A stretch of 64,000 bases of DNA from Tupaia tana (GCA_026018925.1 JAKSZU010000020.1:43742068-43806067); one strand, 5' to 3'; positions 34,067-45,402 are shown, counted from the stretch's first letter. The notes: generated from the letters alone by a model not told the origin. Program-made: numbers and translations.

Positions 34067-34353
34067 TGCGTATGTGTGTAGACTTTGTTTTTCTTATAAA
34101 GGAAGCACACAGAAGGATCTTCTCTCCCGCCAAAGACTGGCATTTAACAGTTACCATTACGGTTTCATAATACTATGCACAGGTATAGCAGAAAGAAACT
34201 GCTGGGCCATGAAAAGTATTTTTACCACCTTATGAACATAAACACCTGTTTCTACATAATGCTAACTATTAAAATGTTAAGAGCAAAATTTTAAAAGTTG
34301 CACACCAGAAAAACCTAGAGAAATAAAGATTTAGCATTTTCCAGTTTATTCTA

Positions 34354-34423
34354 TTGGGTCGTTGGAAAAGTCATGATGTATTTTTCTATGCAAAAATGGG
34401 TCATGACTTTTCTGATGACTCAC
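34354..34423. mobile_element. Very short palindromic DNA transposon (copy 2)
   Basis: 70 bp flanked by TA on both sides (34352-34353, 34424-34425). Ends are TTGGGTCGTTGGAAAAGTCA and the complement GTGAGTCATCAGAAAAGTCA. The TA duplication is the hallmark of Tc1/mariner insertion. Confidence 0.8.
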
Positions 34424-34425
34424 TA

Positions 34426-37207
34426 TTTTTTTAAAAGAATGCTTCCATGGTTTTCAATTATTACTGTTTCTCAACTTCACATTGCTTGAGACTGTTTCCT
34501 CAATAAAATTAGCATTTTCAAAGGACAAAAGAGTTGTTTTTGTTTTGTTTTGTTTTTGAGCACAAAGGAGGGAAAAATTAATTTTGGTTTTCTTCATTTT
34601 CAGACAGTTCCTGTGTTTCATAGGTGGGAAATCATACTGTTGACTCACCTATTCGTAGTATTATTTTGCTGATTCATGCTACATCAGCAGAAAGTAGCAA
34701 GTCAAATTCCTCTTCCTGCATAACAACATGTACTACTTGTACCGGGAAGGAGGGCTGGTTTGAGGCAATTAATTTATGCCAGTGTAATCCAGGTCATGAA
34801 ATGCTGTTCACGACATTTGCCTTTAACTGAATTCTGAGAACAGAGAGTGCGGACAAGTGTTCCCCTACTTTCATAATTACGGCATCTGTACATTATTTAG
34901 ACAAGCCCAGGCTGCCTTCCCTTGGCTGATACATTTTAGAATATCTCTGACTCATGAATATAAATAGTTGTGCAAAAATAACTTTTATAAAACCAGCCCT
35001 GGTAACAAAAGTCACCTAGAGATCAACAACTCTGAAAGAATCTCGTGTTGCATTCCTTAGAATGTCAGATTAAACGAACATGTGCCAGTCAATATTGCTA
35101 CACTGCGACCCTCGATGTCTCCTAAGCTAAACTATTAAGTCCAACATTCTCTCCTGTAAGCACTTATCTGTAAGGATGGCTAACATGTCCTCTGAAGCAG
35201 ATATTGAAACTGATTGGACAATAGGTAGATACCAGACAGGGGCCTGGGGGCCGACCTCTAGAAATAGGGGGAGAAAATCTTAATCTGCAACACAATGCCG
35301 CTCTCTTGAAACCCTATCATTTTCACTTCCCATGTGTCTGCTGCCTGACTGTGAATGGATTTGAAAAGGAATGGTTAGTGCTGAAAATTGGATCAGAGCT
35401 AACATTCTCTCATTTTTATCAGCAGCTGCCAAAGGTCATCTGACATAATAGCTGATGAATTCAAGCCCAGTGGATTTCATTTGCAATTTTCAATTTACTG
35501 AGGCCTCCAAACCCCATGGTGATAAAAGCTTCCCCTATCGTGGCCTGTCACAAACATCAAGAAACTGCACAAACCCACAAGAAAGAAAAAAGAGAAAGCT
35601 GTGCATCATCACAGCTACAGATAAGGAGGACAGGAAGAAACGCTAGCACGCGGGAAGGAAGGGAGCAGCCTGTGCGGCCAGTTCCCTAAATGCCAATCGA
35701 AAGAGAAAGACTATGAAGGACATCAAATCATGTCCACAGAGCACCATCATGTTTGCTCAGAGCTTTTGTGTGAAAATTACCTTCTACTCTCTTACTTGAC
35801 AGGCCCCCAAACAGAAATGTGAACGCAAATATGCAAATAAATAAGTGAGTAAGTAATTCTTGCTCATTTTGTCTTTGGAAAACACGTCGGAAATACTGCG
35901 CTGTATTTATCATAGTTCTGCTTTGTGACATGCATGCGCAGAGAGCATCTTTTATCATGGAAGTGTCGATCAGCACCAAGAAATCATTTATTTTTCTTGC
36001 GAAGAAATGGTAGATGCTTTGATTTCCCAGGGAGGTCTGTGGACTGACATGGTAACTACACGTAAGTGGATCTAGATACAGTGAGCATGAGAGAGATATT
36101 AGCAGGAGGAAGCAAGCCATTGTTACCCCCTCGTCAAGTTATTTACAGGGAACTTAGGCAAGATTGGGCACTGAATTCTGTTCTCAGCAATTGTGTAAAT
36201 TGAGGAAGCCACATGAGTGTTCCTTGGAGGACGACAAGATTAAAGACTGAGCAGGCCATCTTTACCCTATCCTAGTCGACTCATACCATAACCCAGAAAC
36301 AGAAAGCAAAGAGATGACCAGTGTGTGAGGTTTAACTGCCGGGAGAATTTAATTTCAGACATGGAGGTCTGCATCCCATTTCTACCAAATGAGACTCAGG
36401 AAGGCTTATGAAATTAGTCTGATGAGGCAAGAGGACTTGGCAGTGGGCATCTTACCAACCTGCCTAATGACAAAATTTCTCTTGATACTACAAGAAAACC
36501 CAAGAATGATAGCAACAGGACCAGGATATTAACATCCTTTGTGTGTTGGTGACTGTAAGACAATCAGTGGAAAGGAAAAGAGAGTAATTCCTGGCCAAAC
36601 CGGTGTGGTTGTGCAAGACTGCCTATTGCAGAGTTATTCTTTACATTGTTAAAGTAAAAATAAACACCTGGGCTGTTTATCATAATGAATCTCCAGTTCT
36701 TTGAAATGATAGTATTTCTTAAGACTTTCTACTAGCAAAAATATTAATAATCATTTAATTCTTCAAAGTGTCAAAATAGAAAATTGTCTCAATAGCTAAA
36801 GATGTAGAAATTAATATTGTACAATATGAGAAATAGAATATTATTCTAAAGCTGCAGAAAATATGAAAGGTAACCATATTTTAGCATTTTTGTATGTTTT
36901 TCTCCTACACAAAATGATTGGGATGCCATTTTTTGAAGCCAGCTTTCTTTTCACCCTTTTAAAAGTTTTCATAGGATCAAGGAGGACTCTCTTCCTATAA
37001 CTGTAGTTTCTATAGGTTTTCTTTGAATCATTAATATAATACTGAGACTCCAGAGTGCCTGAAAACACATACAACCTGTTGAAGGTTTTCATTGTCTCTG
37101 TTCCTCTCTAGTGGTGATTCATGGCAAGCTGTACGCTGTACCAGCTGGTCTATAGCTACACAGCGAGAAGGTTCATCTCCTTATTAGAAAGGCATATCTG
37201 AATCTTC
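34426..37207. other. SINE-free island
   Basis: 2.8 kb with no SINE of any type. Mostly unique sequence with scattered short ORFs that show no coding similarity. Confidence 0.5.
34620..35640. promoter_or_regulatory. Candidate conserved regulatory block
   Basis: Unique, moderately GC sequence with enhancer-like words. CAGCAGCTGCC (an E-box) is followed by AAAGGTCAT (a nuclear-receptor half site) near 35423-35440, then GCTGATGAATTC. GGCAATTAATTTATG is near 34762. ACTCATGAATATAAAT is near 34951. Conservation is suspected but not tested. Confidence 0.35.
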
Positions 37208-37221
37208 AGAAAAGAGCCCTA

Positions 37222-37480
37222 GGGACCAGCAGTTAGTGTAATGGCTATGTCGCTGGACTCCCATGTAGTCGACCCCGGTTCGGGTCCCAGACCCGGTGGC
37301 TTAAAACTCACACCGGGCACGTGTGTGTGCGTGCCCAAGATCCCGGGAGGAGAATGGAGTAGAAGGGATTGCGGCGTGGCCATAACCCCTGGGGGGTAAT
37401 TTCTCGCTTTCTATCTCTCTGTCTGTCTGGCGAGTGCACGCGCCTTATAGCAAAAAAACCTCTCCAAAAAAAAGAAAAAA
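37222..37480 (+). mobile_element. Long-form tRNA SINE, young-looking
   Basis: Complete, CpG-rich. Exact TSD AGAAAAGAGCCCTA at 37208-37221 and 37481-37494. Confidence 0.96.
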
Positions 37481-37599
37481 AGAAAAGAGCCCTACATTTT
37501 TTATTGCATATTGGTTTATGGAGCTCTTCCCTTTCTTGCCCGATGGCCAGTTACGTTCAGTGATGCATGGCTTTCACTGTACTTGGGATGGTACGGTAG

Positions 37600-37735
37600 A
37601 GTATGGCTATTTCGTTCACTCTCTCATGCATGCAGGCAGCATTTATTTAGCATCTACTAAGTACAGGGCACTATTTTGAAAACCACAATGAGCTAAGGCT
37701 TTCCCTACTCTCAAACAATTTATATAAGTGTAATG
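37600..37735 (+). repeat. L2-like tail
   Basis: GCATTTATTTAGCATCTACTAAGTACAGGG without its middle, and CCCTACTCTCAAACAATTTA, follow the order of an L2-type 3' part. Confidence 0.6.
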
Positions 37736-37906
37736 AATGTTTTAATGTTTTGTTTTCCCTCCCCGAAACTTAGTTTACGTAAGACAGCTATAACAACTTT
37801 AAAATAGTAAAACTATCTTGAGAATTTAGGAACTGGAATGATACCTTTGCTATCTTGACATCTTATTCTGAGTGAAAGCTGTTTACTATTTTTTTTTAAT
37901 GTGAAT

Positions 37907-38097
37907 TGTGGCCAGCAGGTGGCGTGGTGGTTAAGGGTGCTTGACTCCCATGTTGCCTACCGTGGTTTGAGTCCCAGACCTGGTGGCTTGCTTTCTCACT
38001 TCCCCCTCCCTGCCACTCACTCACTCTGTCTCTCTCTGGTGAAATTAAACAATAATAATAATAATAAAAAGTTAAATAAAATAATTCTTAAAAAAAT
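37907..38097 (+). mobile_element. Short-form tRNA SINE
   Basis: TSD ATGTGAAT at 37899-37906 and 38098-38105. The tail reads AATAATAATAA then GTTAAATAAAATAATTC, the standard short-form end. Confidence 0.94.
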
Positions 38098-38184
38098 ATG
38101 TGAATCACAATAACATCTTTTTTTGCTGGGTCCAATACAGTCCTGATTTATTCAATACTTTTCTTTGAATGAACTCAGCTTTTT

Positions 38185-38457
38185 GGAGAGGTTTTTTTTT
38201 TTTTTTTTTTTTTTTCGCTACAGGGCGCGTGCGCTCGCCAGACAGACAGAGAGAGACATAGAGACAGAAAGCGAGAAATCACCCCCCAGGGGGGATGGTC
38301 ACGCCGCAATCCCTTCTCCTCCATTCTCCTCTCAGGATCTTGGGCACGCACGCACACGCACCCGGTGTGAGTTGTAAGCCACCGGGTCCGAGACGCGAAC
38401 CGCGGTCGACTACGTGGGAGTCCAGCGACATAGCCATTACGCTAACTGCTGGTTCCC
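38185..38457 (-). mobile_element. Long-form SINE with internal A-run expansion
   Basis: Exact TSD TGAACTCAGCTTTTT at 38170-38184 and 38458-38472. The A run lies inside the element (T run 38192-38215), before the terminal CCTCTCC, and there is no A tail after CCTCTCC. Confidence 0.95.
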
Positions 38458-38472
38458 TGAACTCAGCTTTTT

Positions 38473-39136
38473 GAAATTAAGGACATTCAGTTAGGCAGGT
38501 ACCATTATGCAGACTACCACAAATGGGAAGCTTATGTCACAGCCCATGCATAAACAAATCATAATTATAAATGTATAATTATTATTGTATCTTTCTGTGC
38601 ACCACCTACACCATCTCCTGTTCCATCAGTGGTAACAATACCATCTGTATGGTACTAGTTTGGTGCATGGTGCTGATAGAGACATGTGCTGCAGGTAGAG
38701 CGCCATAAAAGTGAAGTTCCAGCTGTAGATACTTTGATTTTTATTTTGCTGTATCTGTAGATGAGAGAACAATGCCTAACACACACTAGATATTAAAAAT
38801 ATTTGTTAACTAGATAAATAAGAGCCAGATAGCTTCTGAAAGATTAACCTATATTTCTCTTATAGTCATACTCATCATACTTCACTATAATTACTTATTT
38901 AATATTTCTCTTAATCACTAAAGGTAAAAGTAATTGTTTTCTTATTCATCCCTATTATAATTGTTAGGGTCTAGAATAATGTCTAGCATTATTATAAATA
39001 AATATTATAAATATTCACAGAAAGAAGGGATGTGCCATTCTAAGGTTATACAGATTCTATAATCTCATTAGTCACTTTATTAGAGGTGTTCCGTTGGCCA
39101 ACAGCTTAAAGCTATTCAGTATCTTTCATATTAAAA
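38473..39136. other. AT-rich stretch with MIR/L2-like tails
   Basis: AGAGAACAATGCCTAAC through AATATTTGTTAAC (38762-38815) and ATAATGTCTAGC through AAATATTATAA (38977-39010) look like MIR/L2 3' ends. Otherwise nothing seen. Confidence 0.4.
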
Positions 39137-39147
39137 ATATGTAGTGT

Positions 39148-39468
39148 CAGTACCAGAAGATGGCATAACGGTTACAGGATTCCTGTGAAGCTGACCGCAG
39201 TTCAAGTCCTGAATCTAGCGGCTTAAAACTCATGCTGGGCCCTTGTGTGTGCACGCCGCAAATCCCTAAGGAATGGAGGAGAAGGGACTGCAAATCCTCC
39301 CTGGGGCGGTCTCTCTGTCTCACTGGTAAGGAATCCCTGGAGGAGGGGAAGGGACTGCGGTACGGTCATCCTCCCTGGGGCGTGATTTCTTGTTTTCTGT
39401 CTCTCTGTCTCACTGGTGAGAGCATGCGCCCGATAGCAAAAATCTCTCTCTCTCTCTCAAAAAAATAT
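39148..39468 (+). mobile_element. Long-form SINE with internal duplication
   Basis: TSD ATATGTAGTGT at 39137-39147 and 39469-39479. A segment from the GGAGG-GAAGGGACTGC part to the CT-rich part is present twice (about 39271-39325 and 39335-39420), making the copy about 50 bp longer. Confidence 0.9.
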
Positions 39469-39479
39469 ATATGTAGTGT

Positions 39480-40559
39480 TGAATAAATGAATATTTTTGT
39501 GACACCAGAAAAAAAATCAATTCCATATATGAAAGGTAGAACTTGAAAGGAGAATAGACAATCTATTTTTAATGCTTAAATATAGCACCAGTTTCTAGCT
39601 CTTGAATAAGTCACACCTGTGAAGGCTTTCTTACAAATTTACAAATTAAAATTGCATTAGAATATATATGTTTATAAAAGAGCTGACAAACATTGAGGTC
39701 AGAAAATTACAACAAATGATATCTGCCCGTGATCTGATGGTATATTTTCATTTAGATTGTTTTTATGAATCTCTTAATTCACTTAAGATTCAGACTCCTG
39801 ACTAGACAAATGTTATTTATAAAATCTGAGTTCACATTTTCTATTACAAGGACATCCATAAGAAGAAATAACTACTAAAGAATTAGCTGCATTTCTCTGG
39901 TCCCCACCTCCAAAGGAGTATTGTCAATCACTCCTCCAAACATATGCTTTTGTAGGTTTTGAATGCTTTGAACTGGAAAACGACTATTTTAGTGGATAAT
40001 TAAAGGGTGTTAGAACTGATTGAGCTTGTGTAGAATCAGGAAAATTGGTGGGATTCGAATGGACATATAGGTCATACCACTTTTCTTTTGTAATATTTTC
40101 TACTGCAAATGATTCTTCAGTTGAAAAATCAAGCCTTAAACTAAGGTATCACAAATGGATTGGCAAAGTGTAACTAGAAAATTAAACACTGGAAGAATTG
40201 TGTTTATCATTTGAGAAATCAGACTCAGCTTAAACAAAGGGGTTATTTCTTTAATAGCATAATTCTTTTGCATAAATTTATTGATGAAGTATTTTATAGT
40301 CAATTTTATTTGAGCAAATCAGTACTTCTCTGATCTATACTCTGTGGAATAGGGTTCAGTAACATATCAGTAGGTGTTAGGTTAAAAAAAATCTTGGGTC
40401 ATAAAAGTTTGAAAAATTTTAATTTGAACAGATTTTAGAAAGTTATTCCCCCATCCTTCAGACTATGCTAATATATATTGTGATCAGTTAAATTGATAAA
40501 CTACAATAGTTTGTACTTACACTTGGGTACATATACTCAACCCTATTTAGTCAAATTTT
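39480..40559. other. Unassigned AT-rich stretch
   Basis: 1.1 kb without a recognised gene or repeat. Confidence 0.35.
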
Positions 40560-40796
40560 CTCTCTCTTTTTTTAATCACCAACATGTATGCTCACTGGAG
40601 AGAGATAAAGAGGGGAGGGAAGCATCCCCCATCCCACAGTGGGACAAGGCCGTGCAGCAATCCCTTCTCCTCAGTGGTCCATTGAGAGTTTGGGCTCACA
40701 TACTTGTTTTGTTTTTCAGGCTGCTGGGCCAGGATTTAAATCACAGATGGCCATGGGGATCTGGCTCATTTAATCACTAGACTACAAAGCTGGGTC
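40560..40796 (-). mobile_element. Long-form tRNA SINE, strongly diverged
   Basis: CACCAACATGTATGCTCACTGG to GCTGGGTC without its middle; body words such as GCAATCCCTTCTCCTC remain. Confidence 0.75.
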
Positions 40797-40812
40797 AACA
40801 TTTCTCTTTTTT

Positions 40813-41070
40813 TTTTTTTTGAGAGGTTTTTGCTATAGGGCGCGTGTGCTCGCCAGACAGACAGAGAGAGACAGAGAGACAGAAAGCGAGAAATCACCCC
40901 CAGGTGTTATGGCCATGCCGCAATCTCTTCTCCTCCATTCTCCTCTCGGGATCTTGGGCACGCACGCACACGCGCCCGGCGTGAGTTTTAAGCCACCGGG
41001 CCCGGGACGTGAACCGCGGTCGTCTACGTGGGAGTCCAGCAACATAGCCATTACGCTAACTGCTGGTCCC
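40813..41070 (-). mobile_element. Long-form tRNA SINE, young-looking
   Basis: CpG-rich. TSD AACATKTCTCTTTTTT at 40797-40812 and 41071-41086. Confidence 0.95.
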
Positions 41071-41115
41071 AACATGTCTCTTTTTTATAAGATCTTTTAA
41101 GAAGTAAGGAAACAT

Positions 41116-41377
41116 GGGGACCAGCAGTTAGCGTAATGGCTATGTCGCTGGACTCCCACGTAGTCGACCGCGGTTCGCGTCCCAGACCCGGTGGCTTAAA
41201 ACTCACGCCAGGCGCGTGTGCATGCGTGCCCAAGATCCCGAGAGGAGAATGGAGGAGAAGGGATTGTGATGTGGCCATAACCCCTGGGGGGTGATTTCTC
41301 ACTGTCTCTCGTCTCTCTGTCTGTCTGGCGAGCGCATGCGCCCTATAGCAAAAACCTCTCCCCCCCCCCAAAAAAAA
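41116..41377 (+). mobile_element. Long-form tRNA SINE, young-looking
   Basis: Exact 17-bp TSD AAGAAGTAAGGAAACAT at 41099-41115 and 41378-41394. It lies only about 30 bases from the minus-strand copy before it. The C run after CCTCTC reaches about 10. Confidence 0.97.
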
Positions 41378-41401
41378 AAGAAGTAAGGAAACATTACATT
41401 T

Positions 41402-41564
41402 GGTGCATATGTGCCCAGAAACCCAAGAAGAGAATGGGATAAGGAATTGCTGCATGGCCATACCCCCTAGGAGGTGATTTCTCACTTTCTGTCTCTGTCT
41501 CTGTCTCTCTGGTGAGCACAAACACCCTATAGCAAAAATCTCTCTCTAAAAAAAAGAAAAAAAG
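41402..41564 (+). mobile_element. 5'-truncated long-form SINE
   Basis: Starts within the body (GGTGCATATGTGCCC). TSD ATTACATTT at 41393-41401 and 41565-41573. Its left TSD overlaps the right TSD of the previous SINE by two bases. Confidence 0.9.
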
Positions 41565-41573
41565 ATTACATTT

Positions 41574-42194
41574 AATTAAATTATCCTGTATGCTGTATCC
41601 CAAATCTATTCTTTTCTAATTCTTTTCAAAGGTCATCGATATTCTGAAATGAATACATTCCCATGTAACTATCACAAAATTCATTTATTATTCCATGTAT
41701 TAAAAGTTGTTATAAGTTGCATAATATTGTAAAATACTTCTTCAAATTTTCATGGAAAATTGTATTTCGAGATATGTTTGTGTTGATACATGTAGTACCA
41801 GTTCATGTTAAGTCTATTTTACTCTTGCGGATACACATTCCATTAATCTAGTTCACTACTGTTGAAAGTTTCTTCCCAATGATATGGTTTTGAACCTCGC
41901 TGTATGGTTCTGGATGTTTTCTCCTTCTTGCTCCTGCTCTTTGGTGTGTGCACCCTTGGCCTGGCAGTGCAGCTCCAAGGAATTCCAAACGCCCTGCTCC
42001 CTTCAGCTCCCATCCTACCGTAAGGGTGGCTTCTAGCAAGTGCAGCAGTCACCCTTGAACACTGTCTATTTACTGCATAATGTTTCTCCTATTTATTATT
42101 AGACCAAATTCATCACTTTTGGCATTTGAGTCTTTTCTATTATTGCTAGTGTTTTGTCTGCTTGAGCTATACATTTCTAGAAATGTGTTAAGAT
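41574..42194. other. Unassigned unique sequence
   Basis: No gene or named repeat recognised. Confidence 0.3.
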
Positions 42195-42203
42195 ATCACT
42201 CTA

Positions 42204-42471
42204 TGGACCAGCAGTCAGCGTAACGGTTATGTCGCTGGACTCCCATGTAGTTGATCATGGTTCGAGTCCCAGACCCGGTGGCTTAAACTCATGCCAGGCA
42301 CGTGTACGTGTGTGTCCAAGATCCCGAGAGGAGAATGGAGAAGGGATTGCGGCGTGGCCATCCCCCCTGGGGGGTGATTTCTCGCTTTCTGCCTCTCTGT
42401 CTCTCTCTGTCTGTCTGGCGAGCGCATGTGCCCTATAGCAAAAAGCTCTCCAAAAAAAAAAAAAAAAAAAA
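42204..42471 (+). mobile_element. Long-form tRNA SINE
   Basis: TSD ATCACTCTA at 42195-42203 and 42472-42480. Keeps the canonical B box GGTTCGAGTCC. Confidence 0.94.
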
Positions 42472-42679
42472 ATCACTCTAAGATTGTGGATTTTCCAATT
42501 TTTGCTTGTATGCTCTCGTTTTTCTGTTTGAAATATTCTGAAGTTATGCTGCCGAGCACATACGAATCCATGACTGTTGTACTTTTTGCAGGATTGCTCC
42601 TTTGTTATTACATGTAATGTCCCTCTTTTCCATTACCCATGACTTCACTGAAATTCTATTTTGTCTTACCAATGTTCTC

Positions 42680-42860
42680 ATGAATCTGTTCCCTCAGAAA
42701 GGCTAGATCGTACAGGGCATTGTAGGTCATACGGCGGCTTTGAACTTTTTCTCTTAGTGAGGTAGGAAGACATTAGAGGAATCAGAGCAAAAGAATGAGG
42801 CATGACACATGTTCGTAGGGGTCACTTTGACTGCAGTGTTATGAATGAAAAGTCGGTCAG
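42680..42860 (-). repeat. Ancient repeat, family not named
   Basis: GGCTAGATCGTACAGGGC, TTGTAGGTCAT and AGACATTAGAGGAATC recall a widespread ancient mammalian repeat also seen at 50580-52470. Strand is tentative. Confidence 0.35.
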
Positions 42861-42919
42861 GGGCCAACTTCCTTTTTCTCAAGGAGGAAGAGTAGTGAAG
42901 AGACTATTGTGGACTATTG

Positions 42920-43211
42920 TGGGCCAGCAGGTCATGTGGTGGTTAAGGTACTGGATCCCACATAACTGACTTGTTGATTGGAGTCCCAGACCCAGTGGTT
43001 TGAAAAACACACCAGGCATGTGTGTGTATGTGTGTGTGTGTGTGTGTGTGTGTCCAAAATCTGGAGAGGAGAATGAAGGAGAAGGGATTGTGGTATGGCC
43101 ACTCCCACCCCTCCCCATGGGGGATGATTTCTCATTTTCCTTCTCTCTTTGTTTCTCCCTTTCTCTCTCTGCTGAGCACATACACCCTATAGCAAAAACA
43201 TTTTTCAAAAA
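42920..43211 (+). mobile_element. Long-form SINE with (GT)n expansion
   Basis: TSD GACTATTG at 42912-42919 and 43212-43219. The GTGTGCGTGCGTG part of the body has become a GT microsatellite (about 43019-43053). Confidence 0.92.
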
Positions 43212-43219
43212 GACTATTG

Positions 43220-43846
43220 CAATAAAATCATGAAGAGATAATAGAATTTACACATTCTGAATGGCAAATTTGAATCAATCTTCCTGCAGAGAACACCTGG
43301 TTAAGCAGAAGAAAGCATATTTTTAAAATATATCAAATAATTTTAAAAAGTCCCCAAGAAAGTGAAAATTTGTGGCTAGGTAAAGAAGGAACTTAGAAGA
43401 CTGAGTATAGCATGTCTGTGTGGCTTTCCCCCTCACGGCGTTTGCCAGTTCTAAAAGCAGTCAAAGACGAGGGAGAAGTTGTACTAAGCTTCTGGGACTC
43501 TCAAGGCACCAAGGAGGCAGGACCTGGGCAATAATCTTAGCCACTGGTTTCTGAACAGAAGGTCTACGTTACAGAAGTTCACCCAGAAGTAGACCATCAC
43601 TTACAGGGAAAGAGGGAAGTCAAGATTCAAAGAAATCCATTTCCTAGTCAGATTAAAATAATCTGAGATCAGAAGTGGTCCTAGCCCAGCTTCTTGTCAA
43701 AAGCAATAGTAAATCTTCTTTAGAGGAAGGTTATATGATCTAAAGCCTCAAAATATCTTTAGAATAGTAACAAGGGTAATGAGAAGATATGACATGACAG
43801 AAAAAGTAGATACTAGAAGTAAGTACATGGGGATATGAATAATGAA
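43220..43846. other. Unassigned; possibly 5' part of the old L1
   Basis: Words such as AATGAGAAGATATGACATG near 43780 resemble 5' sequence of old L1 elements, but this is weak. Confidence 0.3.
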
Positions 43847-43873
43847 GATATATATATATATATATATATATAT
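43847..43873. repeat. (TA)n microsatellite
   Basis: About 13 TA units. Confidence 0.9.
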
Positions 43874-43917
43874 CCATTCAAGATATCTATAGATATGGAT
43901 ATGTATATATTTCTTCT

Positions 43918-44184
43918 TGCTTTTCTTTTAGAGAGAGTTATTTTTGCTATAGGCATATGTGCTTGCCAGAGAGAGACAGAGAGAGACAGAGAGACAGAAA
44001 GTGAGAAATCACCCCCCAGGGTGGATGGTCACGCCACAATCCCTTCTCCTCCATTCTCCTCTCGGGATTTGGGGCAGGCATGCACACACGTCTGGCATGA
44101 ATTTTAAGCCACTAGGTCCAGCGCTTCAACTGTAGTCGGTCGTAGAAGTCCAGTGACATAACCATTATGTCATTTTCTGGTCCC
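43918..44184 (-). mobile_element. Long-form tRNA SINE
   Basis: TTAGAGAGAGTTATTTTTGC to TTTTCTGGTCCC. Flanks are TA-rich, so the TSD is ambiguous. Confidence 0.9.
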
Positions 44185-44339
44185 CATATATATGTGTTTT
44201 AAAACAGTTGTTTTTATGTGTCCTAGAAATTAAAAGGCCAGATGGAGATTTCAATAGGAAACGGAAAACTATAAAAAATAATTAGATGAAAATTCTAGAA
44301 ATAAAAATAATAATAATTAGGTTTAATATTAGATTAAAC

Positions 44340-44512
44340 TGGGGCCAGCAGGTAGCGTGGTGGTTAAGGGCGCTATATTCCCACATGGCTGACCATGGTT
44401 CGAGTCTTGGACCCAGCAGCTTGCTTTCTCACTCTCCCTCTCACTCGCTCTGCCCCTCTCTGGTCAAATTAAAAGAAATAAATAAAGGTAAATAAAATAA
44501 TTCTTAAAAAAA
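44340..44512 (+). mobile_element. Short-form tRNA SINE in old L1
   Basis: TSD TAGATTARAC at 44330-44339 and 44513-44522. Canonical B box GGTTCGAGTC. Confidence 0.93.
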
Positions 44513-45157
44513 TAGATTAGACATAGTTTAAGAAAGAATTTATAAGTGGATGACAGTTCAAAAAAAACATTAGACAAACAGAGAGAGAAAGAAAGAATGG
44601 AAAATACAAAAGAGCATTAAAGGTCATAAAAACCATATTGGACAATATGTGGAAGAGAGAACAGAGAGGGGAAAAGTAAGAGCAATAATTAAGGAGAAAA
44701 TGGATAAGAACTTCCTAAACTAGGAAAAGATAAGCCCCATTAACAAACAAACAAACAAACATGGTAAGCTCTACACAGAACAACTACAAAAACAATCACT
44801 CTTAGAAACATAATAGTGAAACATCAAAAAACCAAAGTCAAGGAGAAAAGTCCTAAAAGCAGAAAAATGAGAAGATACATCACCTTCAAATAAGCAATAA
44901 AAAGACATCTGTTTTCTCAAAAGAAACAATAAAAGCCAGAGTACAAGGGGATTGTTTTAAAGGCACGGAAGAACATAATTGCCAACGTAGAATTCTATGC
45001 TTACTGAGAATTTCTTTTAAAATTAAATCCACAAGAAAATAAGGGAGCAGCAGACATCGACATTTCATGACGAGTCCACCCATTTCGATCTCCAAAAAGA
45101 TGAAATATTCTGACTTTGTGTGCTCCCAATGACATAGCTTTAAAAAGTATTAATGTA

Positions 45158-45402
45158 GGGACCGACAGATGGCGTAATGGTTACATCGCTGGACTCCCAC
45201 GTAGTCATCTGCAGTTTAGGTCCCGGACCCGGTGGCTTAAACTCACACTGGACTGGGCGCGTGTGCGTGCGTGCCCAAGATCCCGAGTGGAGAATGGAGG
45301 AGAAGGGACTGCAGCGTGGCCCTCCCCCTGGGGAGTGATTTCTCACTTTCTGTCTCTCTGTTTTCTGGGGAGTGCATGCGCCCTATAGCAAAAACCTCAA
45401 AA
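45158..45402 (+). mobile_element. Long-form tRNA SINE in old L1
   Basis: GGGACCGACAGATGG head to CAAAAACCTC. TSD not seen. Confidence 0.9.

Noticed and set aside
41051-41521. 156-residue minus-strand ORF
   Set aside because: It runs through two neighbouring SINEs and their tails and crosses a target duplication. No coding signal beyond repeat content.
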